Shown one piece after another: positions 28,237 through 36,153 of a DNA stretch of 64,000 nucleotides; position 1 is the first letter of the stretch; the number at the start of each line of letters is the position of its first letter. The notes under the pieces are model-generated. The model was not told the origin of the DNA, searched no databases, and worked only from the letters and a program-made list of their open reading frames with translations. A program made the position numbers and the translations under genes. The DNA is from Aureibaculum sp. 2308TA14-22. GTDB lineage: Bacteria > Bacteroidota > Bacteroidia > Flavobacteriales > Flavobacteriaceae. The stretch is taken from positions 434,001 to 498,000 of the forward strand of contig NZ_JBEWXT010000001.1 in assembly GCF_040538665.1 (NCBI RefSeq), given 5' to 3'.

Positions 28237-28644
28237 TCAGATAAGGAAAGTATCGTAAAGGACTTGAATGTCCTTTATAACGATAGGAGGAGAATAGCTT
28301 AAAAAGGAAGTTGAATCTTTTTCTAAATTTTCAAAAAAATTGAGATACGTATATGTGAATAAAACCGCAAATACTTTAGCTTGTAATTTTTGAGAAATTT
28401 TTAGCTCTGCATTTGAGCCTTGCACATAGTGAATTTCATCTTTGCAGCACGATTCTTTTTCAAAACCTTGCAAATCTTTAACATGATTTTCTTCAGGCAT
28501 ATTGCAACGCTCTAAATCATCAAAAACGGCAACATCGGAAATGTTTCCGTTACAGATGTGTTTTTCAATGGTAAAAGATAGCGTGGAAAATAGCGTTAAG
28601 AACGCCATTAACAATGCAGATATTTTTAAAAATCCTTTTTTCAC
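28237..28644 (-). CDS. HYC_CC_PP family protein
   Basis: The 135-residue protein has an N-terminal hydrophobic segment (ISALLMAFLTLFSTLSFTIE). It carries the marks for which the family is named: KHICNG after the signal, ESCCKDE in the middle and SYSPPIV near the end. Proteins of this family are exported or membrane-bound, uncharacterised, and usually lie beside TonB receptor genes of metal loci, as here. The paired Cys and the His-x-Cys suggest metal binding. It is the first gene of the minus-strand locus, 78 bases upstream of the receptor gene. Confidence 0.75.
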   Translation of the reverse strand: MKKGFLKISALLMAFLTLFSTLSFTIEKHICNGNISDVAVFDDLERCNMPEENHVKDLQGFEKESCCKDEIHYVQGSNAELKISQKLQAKVFAVLFTYTYLNFFENLEKDSTSFLSYSPPIVIKDIQVLYDTFLI

Positions 28645-28746
28645 GATGCAAAAATAAAAAATTTAAACGGTAAAAGTTTAAAACATGTGTTAATGTTAAC
28701 GATTAGCTGGCTAGATAATTGTAAAGTAAGATTATAAGATAAAATA

Positions 28747-30027
28747 TTAAGGATTATATTTTCGAATAATCAATCTATTTCCTTTATCATAAGAAAAGTA
28801 ACTATTAACCCAATTTAAACCTACACGTAATTTATTTTTAAATCCACTTATTGAGATTAGATGTACTGTGGACCAAATTAACCAAGCAAACCTTCCACGG
28901 AAGTGCAATTTGCCAAAATCGGCAACTGCTTTTCGTTTTCCTATTGTTGCCAAAGAACCTTTATCGAAATACTTAAAAGGCTTCCAATCGGTTTTACCTC
29001 GTAAAAGGTTTTTGGCCAAATGTTCACCTTGTTGAATGGCTGTTGGTGCTACCATGGGGTGGCCTTTGGGGTAATTGTCAGTCTCCATTAAAGCTACATC
29101 TCCAATGGCAAAAATTGATGCATGCCCCTTCACTTTGTTAAATTGGTCAACGGCAATTCGGTTACTCTGGACTATATTTTCAGAAGTAATACCTTCAGGA
29201 AATTGCCCTCTGACTCCAGCTGTCCAAATCAGGTTAGAAGATAAAACTTTCTCTCCAGTAGAGAGTTTGACAGTTTTACCATCATAGGATTTAATTGCTG
29301 AATTCAAATGCACATTCACCTGCATTTTTTGTAAATCTTTTAGGGAGTCGGCAGAAGATTTGTTACTCATTGCAGATAAAACTTCTTTACCTGCTTCGAC
29401 AACATGAATTTGCAAAGGAAATTTTTTCAGTTCGGGATAATCTTTAGGATAAATAAACTTTTTAAATTCTGCAAAAGCACCAGCCATTTCTACACCAGCT
29501 GGGCCGGCTCCAATAATAATAATTGAGGTGTTTAACCGCCTAGTTTCGTCATTATTAGATTGATTTGCCTTTTCTATATTTTGCAGTATATTACTTCTAA
29601 TGTCCAGAGATTCTTGTATTGTTTTAAGCCCAATACTATTGTTTTCAACATCTTTTAACCCGTAAAAATTATTGGTGCTTCCGGTAGCTAAAACCAAATA
29701 ATTGTAATTGATAATACCAATGTCGGTTTCAATACTTTTATCTTCTGAATTTATGTTTTGTACATCTGTCATTCTAAAGACAAAGTTTTTGTAATTTCTA
29801 AATATTTTTCGAATTGGAAATACAATAGAATCAGGTTCTAAGCCACTAGTAGCTACTTGATATAACAAAGGTTGAAATTGATGAAAGTTGTTTCTGTCAA
29901 TCATCACAATCTGAAAAGGTTTGTTTTTCAACGCTTTTGCCATATGGATTCCAGCAAAACCTGCACCAATGATTACAATTCTGGGATGTTCGCTTTTTGG
30001 AATAAATACTGTTTTTAATTCAGTCAT
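28747..30027 (-). CDS. type II NADH dehydrogenase (NDH-2-like)
   Basis: The 426-residue flavoprotein has two Rossmann motifs: RIVIIGAGFAGIHMAKAL for FAD near residue 20 and SIIIIGAGPAGVEMAGAFAEF for NAD(H) near 170. Also present are FHQFQPLLYQVATSGLEPDSIVFPIR, a stretch highly typical of NDH-2 of Bacteroidota, and IFAIGDVALM for the FAD phosphate. The C-terminal region (RGRFAWLIWSTVHLISISGFKNKLRVGLNW) is amphipathic and anchors the enzyme to the inner membrane. It passes electrons from NADH to menaquinone without pumping protons. A single gene, not part of an obvious operon. Confidence 0.9.
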   Translation of the reverse strand: MTELKTVFIPKSEHPRIVIIGAGFAGIHMAKALKNKPFQIVMIDRNNFHQFQPLLYQVATSGLEPDSIVFPIRKIFRNYKNFVFRMTDVQNINSEDKSIETDIGIINYNYLVLATGSTNNFYGLKDVENNSIGLKTIQESLDIRSNILQNIEKANQSNNDETRRLNTSIIIIGAGPAGVEMAGAFAEFKKFIYPKDYPELKKFPLQIHVVEAGKEVLSAMSNKSSADSLKDLQKMQVNVHLNSAIKSYDGKTVKLSTGEKVLSSNLIWTAGVRGQFPEGITSENIVQSNRIAVDQFNKVKGHASIFAIGDVALMETDNYPKGHPMVAPTAIQQGEHLAKNLLRGKTDWKPFKYFDKGSLATIGKRKAVADFGKLHFRGRFAWLIWSTVHLISISGFKNKLRVGLNWVNSYFSYDKGNRLIIRKYNP

Positions 30028-30075
30028 AACGTAAGTTCTAAATTCAATAAATTGGTCGAAAAAAGAACCCTAAAA

Positions 30076-30522
30076 TTACGATTTTTTAGACTGTCTTACT
30101 AGCTTTTGCTGATAATAAAAAGCAGGCACTAAAATTAACACAAAAACAGGATGGATTAAAAAACGACGCACATAAAAAGTAAGTAAATAACCGTCTAGCA
30201 TTTCCATTTTTAACAGTATAAAATATACAATACCCAAGAAAATAAAAGCAGCTATATAGAATTTTACAGAAAACCTTACCAGTCCTTTTTTGCGAAAAAT
30301 AACATAGATAATAGTCAATGAAATTAAAGCATTTATCAAGTACCTAAAAAATAAGCTAGCAAATAATTTTAGGGTGCTGTATTCTGGTATTGGCTTAGCT
30401 AAAAAATCATTAGCAAAATAATGGATAAAGGGATCGTAAAACAACTGATTCTGAAATGCCCTTACTAAAATCAGCAATACAAAAAGCAAAGTTGCTAGTA
30501 TCCATCGAGTAGTCCTACTCAT
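30076..30522 (-). CDS. exosortase F system-associated membrane protein
   Basis: The 148-residue protein has four predicted membrane helices: ILATLLFVLLILVRAF, YLINALISLTIIYVIF, FYIAAFIFLGIVYFILL and FVLILVPAFYYQQKLV. The sequence (NQLFYDPFIHYFANDF, VRRFLIHPVFVLILVPAFYYQ) matches the small membrane partner that accompanies XrtF in flavobacteria. Its start overlaps the xrtF stop by four bases (30519-30522), which implies translational coupling. Its biochemical role is not known to me. Confidence 0.75.
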   Translation of the reverse strand: MSRTTRWILATLLFVLLILVRAFQNQLFYDPFIHYFANDFLAKPIPEYSTLKLFASLFFRYLINALISLTIIYVIFRKKGLVRFSVKFYIAAFIFLGIVYFILLKMEMLDGYLLTFYVRRFLIHPVFVLILVPAFYYQQKLVRQSKKS

Positions 30523-31094
30523 TTTTTTGATTTTTTTAAATATGAAAAATGTCTAACCCAAATAATCCAGAGTAAAAAAACAGTACCATAAATAATAGCG
30601 GGGAACAGTAAATTATGTAAAATATCTTTATATTCAGGATATTTATACATCAACATACTAAGAATAAATACTCTGGCAATATTTACAACATAGATAATAA
30701 AAGTACCTATAATTCCATAGATAATTGTTGCTTTTATACTGCCCGAAAAAGCGATGATAAAGGTTAAAAAAAGGATAATTACACTAATAGCATTACAGCC
30801 TTCAACTATTCTGGCTATATAGGCACCATCCACAAAAAATTTCATTGAAAGTTCTGATTCATGCTGTTCTATGCGAACATCATAACCTAATAATTCGCCA
30901 AACTGTTGTGAATGTTTGGCAACGGTTTTAGTTATGGGAGCACAAGAAAAAACAGAGCCTTTTTGTTGTGTTTGTTTTAGATAAACAGAATAAATACCGA
31001 CCAATAAAAAATAGGTAACAAAAAATTTTATTAAAAATCTTATGATTGTTTTTCTCTTTTTCAAATTTAAGTAGGTTATTTTTGTAATAGTCAA
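30519..31094 (-). CDS. xrtF: exosortase family protein XrtF
   Basis: XrtF is a membrane cysteine protease/transpeptidase of the exosortase family, thought to process proteins with a C-terminal sorting signal. The 191-residue frame shows the catalytic triad in order: Cys100 in IVEGCNAISV, Arg141 in VVNIARVF and His160 in DILHNLLFP, with several membrane helices around them. The start is uncertain. There is no early ATG; TTG at 31094 gives the length listed, while TTG at 31064 (KKRKTIIRFL) gives a more typical N-terminus and avoids overlap with a candidate promoter of the divergent gene. The partner membrane protein follows. No substrate with an obvious sorting tail is in the window. Confidence 0.86.
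   Translation of the reverse strand: MTITKITYLNLKKRKTIIRFLIKFFVTYFLLVGIYSVYLKQTQQKGSVFSCAPITKTVAKHSQQFGELLGYDVRIEQHESELSMKFFVDGAYIARIVEGCNAISVIILFLTFIIAFSGSIKATIIYGIIGTFIIYVVNIARVFILSMLMYKYPEYKDILHNLLFPAIIYGTVFLLWIIWVRHFSYLKKSKK
31077..31084 (+). promoter_or_regulatory. candidate -7 box (TATTTTTG) for the GAF gene
   Basis: TATTTTTG fits TAnnTTTG and lies 24 bases before the GAF gene ATG. It lies inside the longest xrtF frame, which favours the shorter xrtF start. No -33 element is clear, so confidence is low. Confidence 0.3.
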
Positions 31095-31108
31095 ATATAA
31101 TTAATCTT

Positions 31109-31561
31109 ATGGATATAGATTTGTTAAAACAGAATATTGTAAATATTACAAATAGTAATTTGGCTTCTGATGAGAAACTACAAGCCATTTGCAATTACCT
31201 TAAAAGTACTGTCGATTATTATGATTGGGTTGGGTTTTATTTTAAGAACGGTGATAAAAATGAATTAAAATTGGCACAATTTGCTGGAGAACCTACTGAA
31301 CATATTATAATTCCGTTTGGTAAAGGGATTTGTGGACAAGTGGCCGTTAGCAATAAAAATTTTGTAGTGCAAGATGTTTCTGAACAAGATAATTATATTT
31401 CATGCGGATGGAAAGTAAAGTCAGAAATTGTAATTCCAATTTTTGTGGATGGTGAGAATGTCGGTCAAATAGATATTGATTCACATACCGTTAATCCGTT
31501 TTCCAAAGAGGATGAAGAGTTGTTAGAGTTTGTTTGTGAATTGGTTGGTAAGCTGTTATAA
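31109..31561 (+). CDS. GAF-domain protein, free methionine-(R)-sulfoxide reductase-like
   Basis: The 150-residue protein is a single GAF domain. It resembles fRMsr (YebR/MsrC): DYYDWVGFYF, the loop IPFGKGICGQVAVS and the segment DNYISCGWKVKSEIVIPI followed by GQIDIDS. Cys75 and Cys99 are 24 residues apart, which is the spacing of Cys94 and Cys118 in the Escherichia coli enzyme. The third Cys of the E. coli protein is replaced by His65. Reduction of free methionine-R-sulfoxide in the cytoplasm is therefore plausible. It diverges from xrtF and precedes a GNAT gene by 12 bases. Confidence 0.78.
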   Translation: MDIDLLKQNIVNITNSNLASDEKLQAICNYLKSTVDYYDWVGFYFKNGDKNELKLAQFAGEPTEHIIIPFGKGICGQVAVSNKNFVVQDVSEQDNYISCGWKVKSEIVIPIFVDGENVGQIDIDSHTVNPFSKEDEELLEFVCELVGKLL

Positions 31562-31573
31562 AACCCAAAGAAA

Positions 31574-32020
31574 ATGATATATAAAAAAGCGGACAGCTCA
31601 GATTTGGATTCATTATCTACCGTATTCAACAATTATAGAATGTTCTACCAAAAAGAATTTGATGTTAAAGGGGCTTTGAGTTTTTTAGCTGAAAGGATTC
31701 AAAAAGAAGATTCTGAGATATTTGTAGCACTGAATGATAATAATCAAGTTGTCGGGTTTGTACAATTGTACCCACTTTTTTCATCTACCAGAATGAAAAA
31801 ATACTGGTTGTTAAATGACCTTTACGTAAATGCCGAATATCGTGGAAAAGGCATTTCCATACAATTAATAGAAATGGCAAAGGGATTGGTCAGAAAAACC
31901 GATGCTTGTGGTATGTATTTAGAGACGGGAAAGACTAATGTAGTAGGTAATAATTTGTATCCAAAAGCAGGATTTAAAATCTACGACAGTACAAATTTTT
32001 ATGAATGGACTGTTGAGTAA
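31574..32020 (+). CDS. GNAT-family N-acetyltransferase
   Basis: The 148-residue protein spans one GNAT fold. The acetyl-CoA site is visible as LLNDLYVNAEYRGKGISIQLIEMAK (motif A, R/Q-x-x-G-x-G/A type) preceded by a strand VVGFVQLYPLF. The C-terminal part YLETGKTNVVGNNLYPKAGFKIY is the usual motif B. The substrate cannot be predicted. It follows the GAF gene closely and is probably co-transcribed with it. Confidence 0.86.
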   Translation: MIYKKADSSDLDSLSTVFNNYRMFYQKEFDVKGALSFLAERIQKEDSEIFVALNDNNQVVGFVQLYPLFSSTRMKKYWLLNDLYVNAEYRGKGISIQLIEMAKGLVRKTDACGMYLETGKTNVVGNNLYPKAGFKIYDSTNFYEWTVE

Positions 32021-32108
32021 AAATTTAATGTCCACTAACCAGATAAAACTATCAACAACTGTTAATAAATCAACTAAAATTTTTAGTGTTTAAACTGTTG
32101 TGTTTTAG

Positions 32109-32116
32109 TAGCTTTG
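32109..32116 (+). promoter_or_regulatory. candidate -7 box (TAGCTTTG) for purH
   Basis: TAGCTTTG matches TAnnTTTG and lies 22 bases before the purH ATG, in a spacer of 118 bases. The -33 region has only a weak T-rich match, so the call is tentative. Confidence 0.35.
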
Positions 32117-32138
32117 GGGAAAATTATAACAGGTAAAA

Positions 32139-33671
32139 ATGAGTTCTTCAAAAAAAGCAAAATCAGCATTAATATCAGTATTTCATAAAGACGGATTAGC
32201 ACCTATTGTTCAGAAATTAAATGAATTAGGAGTGGCTATTTATTCAACCGGAGGTACGGAAAGATTTATTAACGAGTTAGGTATTCAAGTTGAACCCGTT
32301 GAGGATTTAACTTCTTATCCATCAATTTTAGGAGGGCGTGTAAAAACATTGCACCCTAAAGTGTTTGGAGGAATTTTATCGAGACGTGAAAATGATGGAG
32401 ATGTAGCCCAGTTGGATGAGTTTGAGATTCCTGAATTGGATATTGTGATAGTTGATTTATATCCTTTTGAAAAAACCGTAGCTTCGGGTGCTTCTGAACA
32501 AGACATCATCGAAAAAATTGACATTGGTGGTATATCGCTGATTCGTGCAGCGGCTAAAAATTTTAAAGATGTTATGTGTGTTTCCTCAATGGAACAATAC
32601 GATGAGTTTTTAGAAATCATCTCTAGCCAAAATGGTGAAACCACTGTTGAGCAACGTAAAAAATTCGCAGGGAAGTCATTTAATATTTCTTCGCATTACG
32701 ATACCGCTATTTTTAATTATTTCAATAAAAACCATGAAGAGCCAGTATTAAAAATCAGCGAAACTAAAGGACAGGTATTACGATACGGAGAAAACCCACA
32801 TCAAAAAGGATTTTTCTTTGGAGATTTTGATGATATGTTTACCAAATTACATGGTAAAGAGTTAAGTTATAATAATTTACTGGATGTTGATGCAGCAGTA
32901 AATTTGATGAACGAGTTTAAGAACGAAGATCCAACTTTTGCTATTTTAAAACATAATAATGCTTGTGGTTTTGCACAAAGAGACACACTTGCTGCTGCGT
33001 ATTCAGCTGCCTTAGCCGGTGATCCTGTTTCAGCTTTTGGCGGAATTTTAATTGCCAATACTGCAATTGACAAAGCAACTGCTGATCAAATTCACAGCTT
33101 ATTTTGCGAAGTAGTCATTGCTCCGTCTTTTGACGATGATGCGTTGGAAATTTTAAAGGGTAAAAAGAATAGAATACTCCTCATATTAAAAGATATAGAA
33201 TTACCAAAGACCACTGTAAGAACTTGCTTGAATGGAGCTTTAGTGCAAGAGAGAGATAGTAAAACTGATACAGCTAATGGTTTAAAAACTGTCACCAATG
33301 CAAAACCGTCTGAAAAAGAAATAGAAGATTTAATTTTTGCATCAAAAATTTGTAAGCACACCAAATCAAATACAATAGTTTTAGTAAAGAACAAGCAACT
33401 TTGTGCAAGCGGTACTGGGCAGACTTCAAGAGTAGATGCGTTGAATCAAGCCATTGTTAAAGCAAATGCTTTTAAGTTTGATTTGAACAATGCGGTTATG
33501 GCCAGTGATGCTTTTTTTCCATTTCCTGATTGTGTTGAAATTGCTAAAAATGCTGGAATAAATGCGGTTATTCAGCCAGGTGGCTCCATTAAAGATCAGT
33601 TATCAATTGATTATTGTAATGCCAACGATATGCCTATGGTCTTTACCGGAACACGTCATTTTAAGCATTAA
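32139..33671 (+). CDS. purH: bifunctional AICAR formyltransferase / IMP cyclohydrolase
   Basis: PurH carries out the last two steps of IMP synthesis. The 510-residue protein has the N-terminal MGS-like cyclohydrolase domain (IYSTGGTERFINELG, GRVKTLHPKVFGGIL, DIVIVDLYPFE) and the C-terminal AICAR transformylase domain (LRYGENPHQKG, the catalytic Lys-His in ILKHNNACGFA, DPVSAFGGI, QTSRVDALNQAI, MASDAFFPFPD, IQPGGSIKD) and ends in TGTRHFKH. Length and motifs are normal. It is a single gene, followed by mreB on the same strand after 102 bases. Confidence 0.96.
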   Translation: MSSSKKAKSALISVFHKDGLAPIVQKLNELGVAIYSTGGTERFINELGIQVEPVEDLTSYPSILGGRVKTLHPKVFGGILSRRENDGDVAQLDEFEIPELDIVIVDLYPFEKTVASGASEQDIIEKIDIGGISLIRAAAKNFKDVMCVSSMEQYDEFLEIISSQNGETTVEQRKKFAGKSFNISSHYDTAIFNYFNKNHEEPVLKISETKGQVLRYGENPHQKGFFFGDFDDMFTKLHGKELSYNNLLDVDAAVNLMNEFKNEDPTFAILKHNNACGFAQRDTLAAAYSAALAGDPVSAFGGILIANTAIDKATADQIHSLFCEVVIAPSFDDDALEILKGKKNRILLILKDIELPKTTVRTCLNGALVQERDSKTDTANGLKTVTNAKPSEKEIEDLIFASKICKHTKSNTIVLVKNKQLCASGTGQTSRVDALNQAIVKANAFKFDLNNAVMASDAFFPFPDCVEIAKNAGINAVIQPGGSIKDQLSIDYCNANDMPMVFTGTRHFKH

Positions 33672-33691
33672 ATGATGCTTCATGTTTTTTT
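33663..33691 (+). terminator. possible weak terminator at the purH stop
   Basis: AAGCAT (33663-33668) pairs with ATGCTT (33675-33680), and a run of seven T follows at 33685-33691. The stem overlaps the stop codon and has only six pairs, so it may be a weak or partial terminator before mreB. Confidence 0.35.
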
Positions 33692-33725
33692 GAATAAACA
33701 TTCTCATATATACCTTAAATTTTAT

Positions 33726-33733
33726 TAACTTTG
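33726..33733 (+). promoter_or_regulatory. candidate -7 box (TAACTTTG) for the mre operon
   Basis: TAACTTTG matches TAnnTTTG and lies 40 bases before the mreB ATG. No -33 TTG stands at the usual spacing. Consistent with a promoter for mreB-rodA, but only by this box. Confidence 0.35.
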
Positions 33734-33773
33734 GCAATTCGCAAAAATTAAATAACCCAAACTAAATAACTCT

Positions 33774-34805
33774 ATGGGATTTTTTGACTTCCTGACTGAA
33801 GATGTTGCGATTGATTTAGGCACTGCCAATACACTTATCATTCACAATGGCAAAGTAGTTATTGATAGTCCGTCAATTGTAGCTAAAGATAGATCTACCG
33901 GCAAAATCATCGCTATTGGTAAAAGAGCCAATCTTATGCAAGGTAAAACGCATGAGAATATTAAAACTATCAGACCTTTAAAAGATGGTGTAATTGCCGA
34001 TTTTGAAGCTTCAGAACAAATGATTAAGGAATTTATTAAACAAATTCCTTCTATAAAAAAACGTTTTTTCTTCCCGCCTTCGTTGCGAATGGTAATTTGT
34101 ATTCCTTCAGGCATTACCGAAGTTGAAAAACGTGCGGTAAGAGATTCTGCCGAGCATATGAATGCAAAGGATATCTATTTAATTCATGAGCCTATGGCTG
34201 CCGCTGTTGGTATCGGTATAGATATTATGCAGCCAAAAGGAAACATGATTATTGATATAGGTGGTGGTACTACTGAAATTGCGGTAATTGCTTTAGGAGG
34301 TATTGTTTGTGATAAGTCCATAAAAGTTGCGGGTGATGTATTTACTAATGATATTGCTTATTATATGCGTACCCAGCATAATTTATATGTGGGTGAAACT
34401 ACTGCGGAAAATATAAAAATTGTTGTTGGTGCCGCTACCGAAGAATTGGACAATCCACCTGAAGATATTTTAGTTCAAGGTAGGGATTTGTTGAGCGGTA
34501 AACCAAAACAAATAAAAATATCTTACAGAGAAATTGCCAAGGCACTAGATAAATCTATACTTAGAATTGAAGATGCTGTAATGGAAACCCTCTCTCAAAC
34601 TCCACCAGAATTGGCTGCTGATATTTATAATACAGGTATCTATTTAGCTGGAGGCGGTTCTATGCTCAGAGGTTTGGACAGAAGGTTGTCCAGAAAAACA
34701 GATTTGCCCGTTTATGTTGCTGAAGATCCTTTAAGAGCGGTAGTTAGAGGTACTGGTATAGCTTTAAAAGACCTTGAAAAATATCAAAGTGTATTGATGA
34801 AATAG
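33774..34805 (+). CDS. mreB: rod shape-determining protein MreB
   Basis: MreB is the actin-like ATPase that forms membrane-bound filaments and guides side-wall peptidoglycan synthesis. The 343-residue protein has the phosphate-binding motifs of the actin fold (AIDLGTANTLI, MIIDIGGGTTEIAVIALGG), the hinge and adenosine region (IYLAGGGSMLRGLDRRLS) and KSIKVAGDVFTNDI. Length is standard. It is the first gene of mreB-mreC-mreD-mrdA-rodA, the complete elongasome operon. Confidence 0.97.
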   Translation: MGFFDFLTEDVAIDLGTANTLIIHNGKVVIDSPSIVAKDRSTGKIIAIGKRANLMQGKTHENIKTIRPLKDGVIADFEASEQMIKEFIKQIPSIKKRFFFPPSLRMVICIPSGITEVEKRAVRDSAEHMNAKDIYLIHEPMAAAVGIGIDIMQPKGNMIIDIGGGTTEIAVIALGGIVCDKSIKVAGDVFTNDIAYYMRTQHNLYVGETTAENIKIVVGAATEELDNPPEDILVQGRDLLSGKPKQIKISYREIAKALDKSILRIEDAVMETLSQTPPELAADIYNTGIYLAGGGSMLRGLDRRLSRKTDLPVYVAEDPLRAVVRGTGIALKDLEKYQSVLMK

Positions 34806-34823
34806 TAAAGTCTCCGTAATACT

Positions 34824-35648
34824 ATGCAACAGATTATTGGTTTTATCCTAAAGTACAAGTACTTTTTACTTTTTGTGTTGCTAGAAGTTATAGCCTTAAC
34901 ATTTACTATACATAGCCATTCTTACCATAACAGTAAATTTGTAAACTCAGCAAATGCAATAACTGGCGGTGTTTATAGTAGAATAAATGCTTTTAAAGAA
35001 TATACCAGCCTAAAAGAGTATAATGAGCAATTGTTAGTGGAAAATGTACGCTTAAAGAACTTACTTTCTAAAATACCTAAAGACACTTCAGTAAAAAGTA
35101 TTACGGTGATTGATTCCGTTAAATACAATCAAAAATATAGTTACACTCCTGCCAAAGTAATTAGAAATCAATACAACAGAAAATTTAATTTTCTTACAAT
35201 TAATATTGGTTCGAACAAAGGCGTTCAACCCGATCAGGGGGTTATAAATAGCAGAGGTATAATAGGTATTACTAATTCTACTTCAAAAAACTATGCTACC
35301 GTTTTATCTATTTTAAATGAAGCCTCAAACATTAATGTAAAATTATTAAATAGTTTTCACTACGGTAGTTTAGGTTGGAATGGTGATGATTACAATATTT
35401 TACAACTTATTGATTTAGAAAGTCAAGCCAATATCAAAGTTGGGGATACTATTATTACCGGAGGTAGATCAGCAATTTTTCCTGAAGGAATACCAGTAGG
35501 TACAATTTTAAATTTTAATAAAGAGAATAATGCCTATAAAGAAGTAAATATTAAATTGTTTAATGATATGAGTGCTATTGGACCTGTAAATGTAATAACA
35601 AGTTTTGACAAGGAAGAAATAGAGAATTTAGAACAAGGATTAAATTAA
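34824..35648 (+). CDS. mreC: rod shape-determining protein MreC
   Basis: MreC is an inner-membrane protein whose periplasmic part activates PBP2-RodA. The 274-residue protein has one membrane helix (FLLFVLLEVIALTFTIHS), a coiled segment (YTSLKEYNEQLLVENVRLKNLLSKI) and the beta-barrel domain with TINIGSNKGVQPDQGVINSRGIIGI and GDTIITGGRSAIFPEGIPVGTI. The start follows mreB by 18 bases and the end overlaps the mreD start by one base. Confidence 0.94.
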   Translation: MQQIIGFILKYKYFLLFVLLEVIALTFTIHSHSYHNSKFVNSANAITGGVYSRINAFKEYTSLKEYNEQLLVENVRLKNLLSKIPKDTSVKSITVIDSVKYNQKYSYTPAKVIRNQYNRKFNFLTINIGSNKGVQPDQGVINSRGIIGITNSTSKNYATVLSILNEASNINVKLLNSFHYGSLGWNGDDYNILQLIDLESQANIKVGDTIITGGRSAIFPEGIPVGTILNFNKENNAYKEVNIKLFNDMSAIGPVNVITSFDKEEIENLEQGLN

Positions 35649-36151
35649 TGAACGAAATTATAAAAAATAGTTTATTGTTTGTGGGCTTGATATTGATTCA
35701 AGTTATAGTGCTGAACAATATTAACTTTTTAGGATTTATCAATCCGTTTTTATATATTTTATTTGTTATTGTTTTTCCACTCAGGCGTGATAGGGGGCTG
35801 TTATTAATCTTAAGTTTTTTAATGGGTCTTAGTATCGATTTTTTTTTAGATTCTGGAGGTGTTAATGCAGCAGCCACCGTATGCATTGCTTATTTTAGGT
35901 TGCCGTTATTAAAAGCATTAACACGAAAATCTGAAATTGATTTTCCTGTTTTTAAAATTATAAAATTGCCTTTTTTAAAGCTGTTAAGTTTTATTGCTAT
36001 TATAACTTTAACACATCATTTGGTGCTCTTTAGTTTAGAATATTTTAAATTTGCAGAAATACTGACCATACTTTCCAGAACAATATTAACAAGTATTTTT
36101 ACAATTATATTAATAATATTTAGTTTATTATTATTGAATAAAAACAAATAA
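35648..36151 (+). CDS. mreD: rod shape-determining protein MreD
   Basis: MreD is a small inner-membrane component of the elongation machinery. The 167-residue protein is mostly hydrophobic with about five membrane helices (LLFVGLILIQVIVLNNI, PFLYILFVIVFPL, LLLILSFLMGLSIDFFLDSGG and others). The Asp-rich FLMGLSIDFFLDSGGVNAAA is typical of the family. It overlaps mreC by one base and is followed two bases later by the GTG start of mrdA. Confidence 0.9.
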   Translation: MNEIIKNSLLFVGLILIQVIVLNNINFLGFINPFLYILFVIVFPLRRDRGLLLILSFLMGLSIDFFLDSGGVNAAATVCIAYFRLPLLKALTRKSEIDFPVFKIIKLPFLKLLSFIAIITLTHHLVLFSLEYFKFAEILTILSRTILTSIFTIILIIFSLLLLNKNK

Positions 36152-36153
36152 TA

